Shown here piece by piece: positions 8,855 through 18,678 of a stretch of 64,000 nucleotides of DNA. Every line of letters starts with the position of its first letter. Within the stretch, counting starts at the first letter, position 1. The position numbers and the translations under genes were made by a program. The stretch is from NCBI RefSeq assembly GCF_009800925.1, contig NZ_WOYF01000005.1, forward strand, positions 157,859 through 221,858, read 5' to 3'. This DNA comes from Budvicia diplopodorum. Lineage in GTDB: Bacteria; Pseudomonadota; Gammaproteobacteria; Enterobacterales; Enterobacteriaceae. The notes beneath the pieces were generated by a model. That model was not told the origin of the DNA and did not search any database. It was given only the letters and a program-made list of their open reading frames with translations.

Positions 8855-9898
8855 ATGACAACTTCGCTATACCAAAACTACTTACAGGCTAAACGGCAAC
8901 ACCCTGAAAAATATGCCCGGGATTTAGCCAAGCTACTTAACGTCAGCGAGGCCGAGCTATTGCACACCCGCGTTGGCCAAGATGCTGTTCGCCTGAAAGG
9001 AGATATCAGAGCACTGTTAGCCGCACTGGAAAACGTGGTTGAAATTAAAGCCATTACCAGAAACGAGCACGCAGTCCACGAACATCTGGGAAGTTATCAA
9101 AACCAACACCTGAGCGGCCACGCCGGACTGATTCTAAATCCTTACGATCTTGATTTACGCCTGTTCCTAAACCACTGGCATAGCGCATTCTCGTTAACCG
9201 AAGAGAGCAAGCGCGGGCCTCGTCACAGCATTCAGTTTTTCGATAGCTATGGCGACGCAGTACATAAAGTGTATGCCACTGATAACACCAATATGGACGC
9301 ATGGAACAAAGTCATCGCAGCGTTTACCCTGCAGGAAAATCCGGTGCTGGAACTCTCCGTCGCAGAGCCGACAGCCAACAACGACGAACCGAATATTGAC
9401 AGTAAAGCCATTGACAGCGAATGGCGTGCCATGACCGACGTTCATCAATTTTTTAATCTGCTACGTAAGCACGGCATTACCCGCCAGCAGGCTTTCCATA
9501 CCGTTGATGGCGATTTAGCCCAACGCGTTGATAATCAGGCGCTAAGGCAGTTACTTCAAATGGTAAAAAATGACGCCAATGACATTATGATTTTTGTTGG
9601 TAACCGCGGCTGTGTGCAAATCTTCACCGGAAAAATTGAAAAAATTATGCCGCATGAAGAGTGGCTGAATATTTTCAATAAGAAGTTCGTTCTTCACTTA
9701 ATTGAAACCGACATTGTTGAAAGCTGGGTTACCCGTAAACCGACTAAAGACGGTCATGTAACCAGTTTGGAGCTGTTCTCCCATGATGGGACTCAAATCG
9801 CCCAACTATACGGACAGCGCACCGAAGGTCAGCCGGAACAGCAAAAATGGCGTGACCAGATAGATACGTTACTGCAACAACAAATGGTGTTCGCATGA
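8855..9898 (+). CDS. hmuS: Haem-degrading/haem-handling factor HmuS
   Basis: This is a cytoplasmic protein of the HemS/ChuS family, which binds imported haem and either traffics it or degrades it oxidatively. At 347 residues it has the usual two-repeat length (E. coli ChuS is 342). Each half is recognisable: the N-terminal half with VGQDAVRLKGD and ITRNEHAVHEHLG, and the C-terminal half with GNRGCVQIFTGKIEKI. The latter has the pattern of the second repeat. An AGGAATAAACA ribosome binding region precedes the ATG. The gene overlaps hmuT by four bases (ATGA), showing translational coupling. Confidence 0.93.
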   Translation: MTTSLYQNYLQAKRQHPEKYARDLAKLLNVSEAELLHTRVGQDAVRLKGDIRALLAALENVVEIKAITRNEHAVHEHLGSYQNQHLSGHAGLILNPYDLDLRLFLNHWHSAFSLTEESKRGPRHSIQFFDSYGDAVHKVYATDNTNMDAWNKVIAAFTLQENPVLELSVAEPTANNDEPNIDSKAIDSEWRAMTDVHQFFNLLRKHGITRQQAFHTVDGDLAQRVDNQALRQLLQMVKNDANDIMIFVGNRGCVQIFTGKIEKIMPHEEWLNIFNKKFVLHLIETDIVESWVTRKPTKDGHVTSLELFSHDGTQIAQLYGQRTEGQPEQQKWRDQIDTLLQQQMVFA

Positions 9899-10725
9899 GT
9901 TTATTTATCAGACTATGGATCGTTACATTCTGCGCGTTACTGCCACTGTTTTCACAGGCTAATGAGCGAATTATCAGTATCGGTGGCGACGTTACCGAGA
10001 TTGTCTACGCCTTACACGCCGAGTCCCAGCTGATTGGTCGTGACTCAACCAGTACCTATCCGCAAGCGGTTAACGCGCTACCGGATATCGGCTATATGCG
10101 CCAGCTAAATGCCGAAGGTATTCTGTCGCTCAAACCAACGCTGATTCTGGCCAGTGACCAATCATTACCCGCGCTGGCGCTGGAACAGGTAAGAAACAGC
10201 GGCATCAAGGTAGTCAGCATTCCGGGGCAGCCATCGCTGGAAACGGTCGCAAAAAAAATCAGCACCGTTGCACAGGCATTAGGCAAAGAGCAGGCCGGTA
10301 ATCTGTTAATTGCCCATTATGAACGGCAACTGGCTGCAATACCGAAAAACAGGCTATCGACTAAGGTGCTGTTTGTCATGAACTACGGCGGCGGTGCGCC
10401 AATGGCCGCTGGCCAGAATACGGCCGCAGACGCGATTATTGGCTTTGCCGGTGGCACGAATGCCATGCAGGGATTCAACAAATACCGTCCGCTGTCTCAG
10501 GAAGGCATTATTGCCGCCGCGCCCGAACTGCTGCTATTAACCACCGCAGGCTTTACCGCGATGGGCGGAGAAGAGAAAATCTGGCAATTACCGGGAATAG
10601 CCCAAACTCCGGCCGGGAAAAACAGGCGCTTCATCGTCGTTGACGATCTGGCACTACTCGGATTCAGTCTGAAAACGCCAGAAGTGATATCTACCCTACG
10701 TAAAGCTATGGAAGACACCCACTGA
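9895..10725 (+). CDS. hmuT: Periplasmic haem-binding protein HmuT
   Basis: This is the periplasmic haem carrier of the HmuTUV ABC importer, 276 residues. A signal peptide is cut near SQA|NERI. The fold is the cluster-A (TroA/BtuF) binding protein type, starting with RIISIGGDVTEIVYALHAE. The tyrosine in DSTSTYPQ is at the position of the haem-ligating tyrosine of Yersinia HmuT and Shigella ShuT. It starts inside the end of hmuS and shares its TGATG with hmuU. Confidence 0.93.
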   Translation: MSLFIRLWIVTFCALLPLFSQANERIISIGGDVTEIVYALHAESQLIGRDSTSTYPQAVNALPDIGYMRQLNAEGILSLKPTLILASDQSLPALALEQVRNSGIKVVSIPGQPSLETVAKKISTVAQALGKEQAGNLLIAHYERQLAAIPKNRLSTKVLFVMNYGGGAPMAAGQNTAADAIIGFAGGTNAMQGFNKYRPLSQEGIIAAAPELLLLTTAGFTAMGGEEKIWQLPGIAQTPAGKNRRFIVVDDLALLGFSLKTPEVISTLRKAMEDTH

Positions 10726-11735
10726 TGAACATCCGCCTTTCACCGCGCAGTTGGTTAATGACGATGCTAGTCGTGCTAGTGGTGCTTACCCTAAGCGCAG
10801 CCAACCTCGGCCCGGTCAAGCTGTCGTTCTATACGCTGATAACCAACTCGCTTGATCAAGGGAGTTGGAATATCTGGCTGCATATCCGGCTGCCAAGAGT
10901 GTTGCTGGCAGTCTTAATCGGTGGAGCGCTGGCGGTGTCAGGCGCTGTAATGCAAGGGCTGTTTCGTAACCCGCTGGCTGACCCGGGACTACTGGGTATC
11001 AGCACCGGGGCTGCGCTATGCGTGGCCTTTGCCATTCTAATTCCGTTGCCCTTACCGGCTATTTTCATGATGTATGGCCATACGCTGGCCGCATTTATCG
11101 GTAGCGTTGTGGTGTGCCTGTTGCTGTATGCCCTGAGCCAGCGCGGGCACGGGAACCTGACTCGCCTGCTGTTAGCCGGTATCGCCATTAATGCGCTGGC
11201 CGGTGCGGCTATCGGCGTGCTCAGCTATATCAGCGACGACCAACAGCTGCGCCAGTTTTCGCTGTGGAGTATGGGGAGTTTGGGTCAAGCCCAATGGCCG
11301 ACTTTAGCCATTGCCGCGTCGCTGATTGTTCCTACGGTTATTGCCTGCCTGCGATTGTCCCGGTTACTTAATCTGCTTCAGCTAGGCGATGAAGAAGCCC
11401 ACTATTTGGGCGTTAATGTGGAATCGGTTAAACGACGCTTGCTGTTGTTAAGCGCCCTGTTGGTTGGTACGTCCGTTGCTATGAGCGGCGCTATCGGCTT
11501 TATCGGGCTGGTTATTCCCCATTTAATTCGTTTACAGCTCGGCCCCGATCACCGCTGGCTGTTGCCCGGCTCCGTTCTCGGCGGAGCCTGTCTATTGCTG
11601 GTTGCAGATACCCTTGCTCGCACCATCGCCGCACCGGCAGAAATTCCCGTCGGGCTACTCACCAGCCTGATAGGCGGCCCCTACTTTTTATGGTTAATAC
11701 TGCGGCAAACCGGAGGGAGCCATGCTCAGAGCTGA
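10725..11735 (+). CDS. hmuU: Haem ABC transporter permease HmuU
   Basis: This is an inner-membrane permease of the FecCD/BtuC family, 336 residues with about ten helices. Conserved segments include the [21 protein letters not shown] region near the N-terminus and the C-terminal [14 protein letters not shown] segment that contacts the ATPase. It starts at the last base of hmuT's stop and overlaps the hmuV start by 14 bases, so the ABC genes are tightly coupled. Length and context match HmuU of Yersinia. Confidence 0.93.
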   Translation: MNIRLSPRSWLMTMLVVLVVLTLSAANLGPVKLSFYTLITNSLDQGSWNIWLHIRLPRVLLAVLIGGALAVSGAVMQGLFRNPLADPGLLGISTGAALCVAFAILIPLPLPAIFMMYGHTLAAFIGSVVVCLLLYALSQRGHGNLTRLLLAGIAINALAGAAIGVLSYISDDQQLRQFSLWSMGSLGQAQWPTLAIAASLIVPTVIACLRLSRLLNLLQLGDEEAHYLGVNVESVKRRLLLLSALLVGTSVAMSGAIGFIGLVIPHLIRLQLGPDHRWLLPGSVLGGACLLLVADTLARTIAAPAEIPVGLLTSLIGGPYFLWLILRQTGGSHAQS

Positions 11736-12498
11736 AAACCTGACCTATAGCCGGTTAAATAAAAAAATCATTAACGACGTGTCGCTGGATTTAGTTCCCG
11801 GCCAACTGGTGACGATTATAGGCCCCAACGGCGCGGGTAAATCGACGCTGCTGCGCATACTGACCGGATATTTAGCGCCGGATAGCGGCCGATGCTTACT
11901 ACAGGATCGCTGTTTATCCCAATGGCCGCATCTGGAGCTGGCTAAAATCAGAGGCGTGATGAACCAACAGAGCGGATTATCTTTTCCGTTCAGCGTGCGT
12001 GACGTTATCGCTATGGGGCGAGCGCCTTACGGTAAGCATAAATTAAATCAGCAAGCGATTGATTGCGCGGTTGAAATGACCGAGTGCGGCACATTGCTCA
12101 ATCGCAACTATAACCAGCTTTCAGGCGGAGAAAAGCAGCGGGTTCAGCTTGGCCGCTTAATGGCCCAGCTGTGGCACTCATCGCCAGAGCAGCGCTATCT
12201 GTTTCTTGATGAACCCACTTCAGCGCTGGACCTTTACCACCAACAGCACACTCTACGCCTGTTAAAAAAAATGACCCGCGGCGCACCGTTTTCCGTATGC
12301 ACCATACTTCACGATCTTAATCTGGCCGCGCTGTATGCCGATAAAGTATTGCTGCTTCATCAGGGAACGCTGGTGGCATCAGGCACGCCAAAAGAGGTGC
12401 TGAATACCGAGTTGCTGACGCGTTGGTATCAGGCTGATTTGTGCGTATGCGAACATCCGGAAAGTCAGGGGTTACCGCAGGTTTGTCTAAAACGATGA
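11722..12498 (+). CDS. hmuV: Haem ABC transporter ATPase HmuV
   Basis: This is the cytoplasmic ATPase of the haem importer, 258 residues. Walker A is GPNGAGKST (near residues 33–41), the Q-loop is in MNQQSG, the ABC signature is [13 protein letters not shown], Walker B is [12 protein letters not shown], and the switch histidine follows in ILHDL. It closes the hemP–hmuRSTUV operon. A weak 6-bp hairpin (AAAGCT/AGCTTT) lies just after the stop, but no convincing terminator was found. Confidence 0.93.
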   Translation: MLRAENLTYSRLNKKIINDVSLDLVPGQLVTIIGPNGAGKSTLLRILTGYLAPDSGRCLLQDRCLSQWPHLELAKIRGVMNQQSGLSFPFSVRDVIAMGRAPYGKHKLNQQAIDCAVEMTECGTLLNRNYNQLSGGEKQRVQLGRLMAQLWHSSPEQRYLFLDEPTSALDLYHQQHTLRLLKKMTRGAPFSVCTILHDLNLAALYADKVLLLHQGTLVASGTPKEVLNTELLTRWYQADLCVCEHPESQGLPQVCLKR

Positions 12499-13037
12499 CG
12501 AAAGCTGGTGTGAGCTTTTAGCCTTAGCTTTAGCTTTTCGTACTAACGTAGCCTTGGCTCTAGGTTCTAGAGTCGTCATCCCGTTGAAAAACCACGACTG
12601 TTCGGAATAAATTTTTAGGAAAAAAAGTTGCAGAAACAGTAAGTTGATGGAAAATATCATAAACACCAGCCCATTTTTCTGCCTCTGCAACATAAAAAAT
12701 ATAAGCTATTTTGAAATCTTTTCCTCGCCAAAATTTTGAGTGCTTAGCTCAACAATATCAATCTGATAAGTATTCAAAAAGATTTACCTGCTGGCATCAG
12801 ATGGTTTTTATGCTTTATGCCCAATTTAGCGCTGCCTCCAGTTTACGGACATTAGAGGCCAGTTTTAACTTCCATACTCCTTAATGTATCTTTTAGTTAT
12901 AACAGTACTGTTTTATTCTCAACGTCCATAAAGCAGTAATGTCAGGCTTACCACTTTCACTTCCATTAACAACCTTTCATTTTATGATAATAAAAATCCC
13001 TTATTTATCATTAAAATAAACCAACGCACCTTTCATT
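12499..13037. other. Intergenic region between hmuV and gatZ, no gene seen
   Basis: No supported gene lies here. The first 60 bases hold a short A/T-rich tandem motif (several copies of TTAGC/CTTTAGCTTTT) and a small CTCTAG/CTAGAG dyad. The remainder is AT-rich with frequent stops in all frames. Confidence 0.6.
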
Positions 13038-13059
13038 TATTTCGATACAGATCACAACT
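13038..13059. promoter_or_regulatory. Candidate CRP site upstream of gat operon
   Basis: The right half TCACA is perfect and the left half TTCGA matches three of five bases of TGTGA at the correct 6-base spacing. It lies about 70 bp before gatZ, a usual activating distance. Several CGAAATATTA/CGAAATAATA direct repeats lie between it and the gene and may be GatR operators. Similarity is moderate. Confidence 0.35.
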
Positions 13060-13125
13060 CGAAATAATAACAATTGAACATCTTTCGAAATATTACGATC
13101 ATTGCCCCATATCTGATGGAGATCA

Positions 13126-14391
13126 ATGATGAAACAAACCATACAACAACACAAAAAACAGCCCAGCCATGGAATATGTTCAGTCTGTTCAGCCCATCCG
13201 CTGGTAATTGAGGCCACTCTGGCCTTTGATTTAAATACGTCTCGTAAAGTTTTAATTGAAGCAACGTCAAATCAGGTTAATCAGTTTGGCGGTTATACCG
13301 GGATGAAACCGGAAGACTTTCGCCATTTTGTTTATCGCATCGCGGATAAATTAGGCTTTCCTCACGAAAGAATTCTACTGGGTGGTGACCATTTAGGCCC
13401 TAACTGCTGGCAAAACGAAAGTGCTGAACAGGCAATGCAAAAGTCAGAAGTGCTGATCGCTGAATATATCAAAGCCGGATTCAGTAAGATCCATTTAGAT
13501 GCATCAATGTCCTGCGCTGACGATCCGGTTCCGCTTTCTCCTGACGTTGTAGCAGCCAGAGCCGCGCGTCTGTGTAAAGTGGCCGAAGATACCGCCACCG
13601 ATGAACAAAAACGACAGTTAACCTATGTAATTGGCACTGAAGTGCCAGTGCCCGGCGGCGAATCATCCGCCATTGGCGAAGTTCATGTCACCACTCAGGC
13701 CGATGCCCGCTATACCATCGAGTCTCATGAAAAGGCCTTTAGAGAGATCGGTCTGGAAAAAGCTATTGATCGGATTGTCGCGGTAGTCGTTCAGCCCGGC
13801 GTTGAATTTGACCACTCGCAGGTAATCTTGTATCAGCCACAGGCGGCTAAAGAGCTGTCTGAGTTTATTGAATCAACCCCTCTGGTCTATGAAGCCCATT
13901 CAACGGATTACCAGACCAAAGAGTCTTACCGCAATCTGGTAAAAGACCATTTTGCTATTTTAAAGGTAGGCCCTGCGTTAACCTTCGCCCTGCGGGAAGC
14001 AATATTTTCATTGGCCCATATCGAAAAAGCCTTGGTAGCGCCAGAAAAATGCAGCCAAGTGCTTAACGTGATTGATTCAGTGATGCTGGACGAACCAGAA
14101 TACTGGAAGAAGTATTACAGCCCGGTTTTCAGCCACTCTCTGCTCGATATCCACTACAGCCTTTCGGATCGCATCCGCTATTACTGGCCTAATGAACGCA
14201 TAAATAAAAGCGTTGAAATGCTGATTTCTAACCTACAAAAAACCCAGATTCCGTTAGGATTGCTAAGTCAGTATTTTTCCCTTCAGTTTGAAAGAGTTAT
14301 GGAAAATAAACTACCGCTGACACCCGAGAGCCTGATTATCGACAAAGTTCAGGATGTATTACGGGCCTATGCCTATGGATGCGGAGAATAA
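13126..14391 (+). CDS. gatZ: Tagatose-1,6-bisphosphate aldolase subunit GatZ
   Basis: This is the non-catalytic partner required for full activity and stability of the class II tagatose-bisphosphate aldolase GatY. It has 421 residues, against 420 in E. coli GatZ. Identity is high in [31 protein letters not shown] and [14 protein letters not shown]. KbaZ is the closest alternative, but the following gatABCD genes settle the assignment. Two adjacent ATGs (13126, 13129) are possible starts, with GGAG upstream. It is the first gene of the operon, whereas gatY, which precedes it in E. coli, is here the last. Confidence 0.92.
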   Translation: MMKQTIQQHKKQPSHGICSVCSAHPLVIEATLAFDLNTSRKVLIEATSNQVNQFGGYTGMKPEDFRHFVYRIADKLGFPHERILLGGDHLGPNCWQNESAEQAMQKSEVLIAEYIKAGFSKIHLDASMSCADDPVPLSPDVVAARAARLCKVAEDTATDEQKRQLTYVIGTEVPVPGGESSAIGEVHVTTQADARYTIESHEKAFREIGLEKAIDRIVAVVVQPGVEFDHSQVILYQPQAAKELSEFIESTPLVYEAHSTDYQTKESYRNLVKDHFAILKVGPALTFALREAIFSLAHIEKALVAPEKCSQVLNVIDSVMLDEPEYWKKYYSPVFSHSLLDIHYSLSDRIRYYWPNERINKSVEMLISNLQKTQIPLGLLSQYFSLQFERVMENKLPLTPESLIIDKVQDVLRAYAYGCGE

Positions 14392-14394
14392 ACC

Positions 14395-14844
14395 ATGCAA
14401 CAGAGCAAAATTTTCGTTCGTACTGGAATTAAGTTTGCTGACTATCAATCGGCCCTTCATCACATTAGCGAAACCTTAGTTAGCGCTGGCGTGGTGAAGC
14501 AAAGCTACCTGTCAGCATTATTAGAAAGAGAGGCTATGTACCCGACCGGCATCGAGTTAGAACAACATGCGGTCGCCATTCCTCACTGTGAAGTAACCCA
14601 CGCCAACGAGCCGGCTATCTATTTAATTCGCCCTGATGCGCCGGTCTCTTTTAATCAGGCTGATAGCGATGGAATGATTGAGGTAAAGCTAATTATTGCC
14701 TTAGTCGTCACCCATCCGGACAAGCAGTTGGCCTTGCTAAGAAAACTGTTCGGTACCTTACAGGACACGGCGCTTTTAAATTCGTTACTGACCGAACCTG
14801 AAGACAAGCTGGCTGAGCTTTTTTCCCAGTCACTAACTCACTGA
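14395..14844 (+). CDS. gatA: Galactitol PTS EIIA component GatA
   Basis: This is the cytoplasmic phosphocarrier EIIA of the galactitol phosphotransferase system, 149 residues. The phosphorylated histidine is His64 in AVAIPHCE, preceded by the family segment YPTGIELEQHA. It starts three bases after the gatZ stop. It receives phosphate from HPr and passes it to GatB. Confidence 0.93.
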   Translation: MQQSKIFVRTGIKFADYQSALHHISETLVSAGVVKQSYLSALLEREAMYPTGIELEQHAVAIPHCEVTHANEPAIYLIRPDAPVSFNQADSDGMIEVKLIIALVVTHPDKQLALLRKLFGTLQDTALLNSLLTEPEDKLAELFSQSLTH

Positions 14845-14912
14845 GCAGTTTCTTATAGAGCCATGTCACCGGCAGCCATTAACTACATATCAATAAGAAA
14901 GAGGGTTTCATC

Positions 14913-15197
14913 GTGAAACGTAAAGTTATTGTCGCCTGTGGCGGCGCTGTTGCTACTTCAACGCTGGCAGCGGAAGAGATTAGAGAGCTATGTGAAACCA
15001 ACAATATCGGACTTGAAATTATTCAGTGCCGAGTGAATGAAATAGACACCTATAAACACGGTGCCGACATGATTTGTACCACCGCGCGGGTGGATCAAAC
15101 CTTTGGCGATATTCCCGTTGTCCACGGTATGCCTTTTATTTCCGGCGTAGGAATGGATGCTCTGAAAGACAAAATTTTATGCATCCTTAAGGGGTAA
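14913..15197 (+). CDS. gatB: Galactitol PTS EIIB component GatB (GTG start)
   Basis: This is the cytoplasmic EIIB domain protein, 94 residues, that accepts phosphate on Cys9 (VIVACGGA, the PTS_IIB loop). The start codon is GTG, with a GAGG element 8 bases upstream; the sequence from [11 protein letters not shown] aligns end to end with E. coli GatB. It lies between gatA and gatC and transfers phosphate to galactitol bound by GatC. Confidence 0.93.
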   Translation: MKRKVIVACGGAVATSTLAAEEIRELCETNNIGLEIIQCRVNEIDTYKHGADMICTTARVDQTFGDIPVVHGMPFISGVGMDALKDKILCILKG

Positions 15198-15201
15198 GTT
15201 C

Positions 15202-16560
15202 ATGTTTACTGAAATCATGCGTTACGTGCTCGACCTCGGGCCAACGGTTATGCTACCAATTGTGATCATCATCTTCTCCCTGATTCTGGGCATGAAGCTA
15301 GGCGATGCCTTTAAGTCGGGTATCCATATCGGTATCGGCTTTGTCGGTATCGGTTTGGTCATTGGCCTGATGCTCGATTCAATCGGGCCGGCGGCTAAAG
15401 CCATGGCCGAAGCCTTTGATATCAACCTTAAGGTGATTGACGTGGGCTGGCCGGGTTCATCGCCAATGACTTGGGCATCTCAGATTGCACTGATCGCCAT
15501 TCCTATCGCTATCGGCGTCAATATTCTAATGCTGGTTACCCGTTTAACCCGCGTGGTTAACGTTGACATTTGGAATATCTGGCATATGACCTTTACCGGG
15601 GCGCTAGTACACATCGCTACCGGGTCTTACACTTTTGCCATTCTGGGCGTGGTGGTTCATGCGGCTTTTGTCTACAAGCTGGGCGACTGGTTTGCCAAAG
15701 ATACCCGAGACTTTTTCGGGCTGGAAGGGATTGCTATTCCTCACGGCACTTCCGCCTATATGGGCCCAATAGCCGTTCTAGTTGACACCATTATTGAGAA
15801 AATCCCCGGATTAAACCGAATTCACTTTAGCTCCGACGACGTTCAAAAGCGTTTCGGTGCCTTCGGTGAGCCGGTTACCGTTGGTTTTATCATGGGTATC
15901 GTTATCGGTCTTTTGGCCGGGTATGAACTCAAAGCCGTGCTTCAGTTAGCCGTAAAAACTGCTGCCGTAATGCTGCTGATGCCCAGAGTAATCAAGCCAA
16001 TTATGGATGGCTTAACCCCGATAGCCCGTCATGCCCGTTCAAAACTGCAGGCTAAATTCGGCGGCCAGGATTTCCTGATTGGTTTGGATCCAGCTCTGTT
16101 ACTGGGCCATACCGCAGTAGTCTCTGCCAGCCTGATTTTTATTCCGCTAACGATATTGGTCTCAGTGTTAGTTCCGGGCAATCAGGTTCTGCCCTTTGGT
16201 GATTTAGCCACCATTGGATTTTTTGTCGCCATGGCGGTAGCTATTCATCAGGGAAATCTGTTCCGTACCCTGATATCTGGCGTGATCATCATGTCGATTA
16301 CCCTATGGATCGCCACTCAGACCATCGGGTTACACACGCAGCTGGCTGCTAACGCCGGTGCGCTTTCCAACTCCGGAAATCTGGTCGCCTCAATGGATCA
16401 GGGCGGCTCCCCAATCACTTATCTGATGGTGGAAGCGCTAACCCTGAAAAATATCGCAGGTATTGCAGTCATCGGGGTTATCTATGGATTAGGCGTATTC
16501 CTCACATGGCGCAGGGCGCGTCGTTTCGCGAATGAGGCGATGACTGAGCAGAAAGTCTAG
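15202..16560 (+). CDS. gatC: Galactitol PTS EIIC permease GatC
   Basis: This is the inner-membrane channel component that takes up galactitol and releases galactitol-1-phosphate, 452 residues with about 9–12 hydrophobic segments. The N-terminus (EIMRYVLDLGPTVMLP) and the internal FGEPVTVGFIMGIVIGLLAG segment follow E. coli GatC. It begins four bases after gatB. Two hairpins follow its stop before gatD. Confidence 0.92.
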   Translation: MFTEIMRYVLDLGPTVMLPIVIIIFSLILGMKLGDAFKSGIHIGIGFVGIGLVIGLMLDSIGPAAKAMAEAFDINLKVIDVGWPGSSPMTWASQIALIAIPIAIGVNILMLVTRLTRVVNVDIWNIWHMTFTGALVHIATGSYTFAILGVVVHAAFVYKLGDWFAKDTRDFFGLEGIAIPHGTSAYMGPIAVLVDTIIEKIPGLNRIHFSSDDVQKRFGAFGEPVTVGFIMGIVIGLLAGYELKAVLQLAVKTAAVMLLMPRVIKPIMDGLTPIARHARSKLQAKFGGQDFLIGLDPALLLGHTAVVSASLIFIPLTILVSVLVPGNQVLPFGDLATIGFFVAMAVAIHQGNLFRTLISGVIIMSITLWIATQTIGLHTQLAANAGALSNSGNLVASMDQGGSPITYLMVEALTLKNIAGIAVIGVIYGLGVFLTWRRARRFANEAMTEQKV

Positions 16561-16571
16561 TCCGAATAGTC

Positions 16572-16598
16572 TCAAGGAGTGCCATCTACTCTCCTTGA
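16572..16598 (+). repeat. First of two similar hairpins in gatC–gatD intergenic region
   Basis: TCAAGGAG and CTCCTTGA form a perfect 8-bp stem with an 11-base loop, immediately after the gatC stop. It contains AAGGAGTGC, also found in the second hairpin 86 bases downstream. Confidence 0.6.
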
Positions 16599-16657
16599 AA
16601 CCCTTCGATTGACTATTTTTAGACCAGATATTCCATCGTCGAGTTTTGTTATCAATC

Positions 16658-16682
16658 TGAAGGAGTGCATTCCACTCCTTCA
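16658..16682 (+). repeat. Second hairpin in gatC–gatD intergenic region
   Basis: TGAAGGAGTG and CACTCCTTCA form a perfect 10-bp stem with a 5-base loop. It ends 15 bases before the gatD ATG, so it abuts the gatD ribosome binding site (CAGGAG). It could protect the 3' end of upstream mRNA or influence gatD translation. Confidence 0.6.
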
Positions 16683-16697
16683 TTTTCAGGAGATACC

Positions 16698-17744
16698 ATG
16701 AAAGCTGTATCAATCGACAGCGACGGGAACGCTTACGTCGAAAATAAGGCAACGCCAGCTATTGAAAAGCCCGACGATGTTTTAGTTAAGGTAGCCTACT
16801 CTGGCGTGTGCGGCTCAGATATTCCACGCATTTTCGCCAAAGGCGCTCATTTTTATCCAATTACTTTAGGCCATGAATTCAGTGGAAAAGTAGTAGAAAC
16901 CGGCAGCAACGTTGAAAACGTAACGCCGGGCGATAGCGTAGCCTGCGTGCCATTGTTGCCCTGTTTTCACTGTGAAGAGTGTCAGCGCGGCTTCTACTCT
17001 TTATGCAAACAGTACAGCTTTGTCGGCTCACGCAGCCACGGTGGCAACGCCGAATATATTGTGGTGAATAGCAACAACGTATTCAAACTTCCACAGAATG
17101 TATCGCTGCTACAGGGTGCCTTTTTTGAGCCAATCACCGTGGGCTTGCACGCCCTTCTTCTGGCAGAAGGCTGTGAGAATAAACACGTAGTGGTTATCGG
17201 TGCCGGCACCATTGGTTTACTGGCTATCCAGTGTGCTAAAGCAATGGGCGCGGCCTCTATCACTGCCATTGATATTAATACCAACAAAATAGACCTAGCC
17301 CTTCAGCTTGGCGCCACCCACGGCCATAACTCATTAACCGAGCCATGCGAAGATATTCAAAAGCAAATGCACGATCGACGTTTCAATCAGTTGATTCTGG
17401 AAACCGCTGGTACCCCTCAAACGATTGAACTCGCGATTAACATTGCTGGCCCGAAAGCCCAGATAGCGCTAGTGGGTACCCTTCATCACGACCTAACGCT
17501 TTCACAAACCACCTTCGGCTTAATTTTGCGTAAGGAATTGAAAATTATAGGTAGTTGGATGAATTATTCGCAGAGCTGGCCAGGAAAAGAGTGGCAATTG
17601 GCAGCTAATTTCTTTTCCAATCAACAAATCAATCTTAGCCCGCTGATTGCAGATATTGAAAATCCGGAGAAGTTTGCAGAAAAAATGATGGCGCTGAAAG
17701 GAAAGCCGATGAATGGAAAGCTCCTGATGCAAACCGAAGATTAA
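16698..17744 (+). CDS. gatD: Galactitol-1-phosphate 5-dehydrogenase GatD
   Basis: This is a cytoplasmic zinc-dependent medium-chain dehydrogenase that oxidises galactitol-1-phosphate to tagatose-6-phosphate with NAD. Catalytic-zinc residues are seen in SGVCGSD and TLGHEFSG. The structural-zinc cysteines are in CFHCEECQRGFYSLC, and the nucleotide fold motif is GAGTIGLLA. An ATG exists at 16665, but the one at 16698 is preferred. It has CAGGAGA just upstream and aligns with the E. coli start, giving 348 residues. Confidence 0.92.
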   Translation: MKAVSIDSDGNAYVENKATPAIEKPDDVLVKVAYSGVCGSDIPRIFAKGAHFYPITLGHEFSGKVVETGSNVENVTPGDSVACVPLLPCFHCEECQRGFYSLCKQYSFVGSRSHGGNAEYIVVNSNNVFKLPQNVSLLQGAFFEPITVGLHALLLAEGCENKHVVVIGAGTIGLLAIQCAKAMGAASITAIDINTNKIDLALQLGATHGHNSLTEPCEDIQKQMHDRRFNQLILETAGTPQTIELAINIAGPKAQIALVGTLHHDLTLSQTTFGLILRKELKIIGSWMNYSQSWPGKEWQLAANFFSNQQINLSPLIADIENPEKFAEKMMALKGKPMNGKLLMQTED

Positions 17745-17847
17745 ATACGCAGCTATCCGCTATTTTGTTGGTAATAACATGACAATAGAGCATATTTTGG
17801 TTATCGTTTACCCATCGAACGAAAATATTATTCTATGAGTCTATTTT

Positions 17848-18621
17848 ATGAATTCTTTTGAACGAAGAAATCTTATTGTTGATATGGTCAATACTTCAGG
17901 AAGTGTACTGGTCAGTAACCTTTCGAGTAATTTCGATATTTCTGAAGTCACCATTCGCTCAGACTTACGACAGTTAGAAAAGAAGGGTTTGCTGGTTCGT
18001 TTCCACGGCGGCGCGTCTAAAGTAAGTCAGGATAAAGGCACGCTACTGGCAAACGAACTGCGATTGGAAGAACGCTATGAACAGGCGCTGGCGCCGAAAA
18101 TGCGCATTGCTATTCTAGCCGCCTCTTTCGTTAAACCGGGAGAGACCGTTATTTTAGACAGCGGCAGCACCACTTTACTGATCGCCGAAGAGCTGGTCAA
18201 AATCGACAATATCACGGTTATTACTAACAATTTACCGGCCGCTTTTGCCTTGTCAGAAAATAAAGAAATTACCCTGTTTGTTTGCGGTGGCACGTTACGG
18301 CACAAAACCCGTTCCATGCACGGTAGCATTACCGAACAATCATTAAACGGTATCGTAGCTAACATTATGTTTGTTGGCGCTGACGGTATTGATGCTGAAA
18401 AAGGCATAACCACGTTTAACGAAGGTTTTGCTATCAGTGGCGTAATGGCGAATACCGCGCATCGGGTAATTGCAGTTATTGATTCATCTAAATTTGGTCG
18501 TAGCGGATTCAATCAGGTTCTGCCGATCGATAAATTAGACACCATCATTACTGACGAAGGAATAAGCGACCAAGATAAAGCTGCATTTCAACAAAAAAAT
18601 ATTACTGTCCTGACGGCTTAA
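17848..18621 (+). CDS. gatR: DeoR-family galactitol operon repressor GatR
   Basis: This is a cytoplasmic transcriptional repressor, 257 residues. The N-terminal DeoR helix-turn-helix includes SEVTIRSDLRQLEKKGLLVRFHGGA. The C-terminal sugar-phosphate sensing domain includes ILDSGSTTLLIAEEL and FVGADGID. It aligns with full-length GatR; in E. coli K-12 the gene is interrupted, whereas here it is intact. It sits inside the operon between gatD and gatY, so it is probably autoregulated. A CGAAAATATTA motif just upstream of its start resembles repeats before gatZ and may be an operator. Confidence 0.9.
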   Translation: MNSFERRNLIVDMVNTSGSVLVSNLSSNFDISEVTIRSDLRQLEKKGLLVRFHGGASKVSQDKGTLLANELRLEERYEQALAPKMRIAILAASFVKPGETVILDSGSTTLLIAEELVKIDNITVITNNLPAAFALSENKEITLFVCGGTLRHKTRSMHGSITEQSLNGIVANIMFVGADGIDAEKGITTFNEGFAISGVMANTAHRVIAVIDSSKFGRSGFNQVLPIDKLDTIITDEGISDQDKAAFQQKNITVLTA

Positions 18622-18678
18622 TATCATAGGTATTATCGCTGCTCCGGATAGCAATATTATTAAGAATTCAGAGGACTT

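Noticed and set aside
12487..12693. Minus-strand frame of 68 codons rich in Lys-Ala repeats
   Set aside because: Low-complexity translation of a short tandem motif; no ribosome binding site and it overlaps the hmuV end.
18075..18512. Minus-strand frame of 145 codons opposite gatR
   Set aside because: Antisense to a clear DeoR-family gene; no recognised domain.
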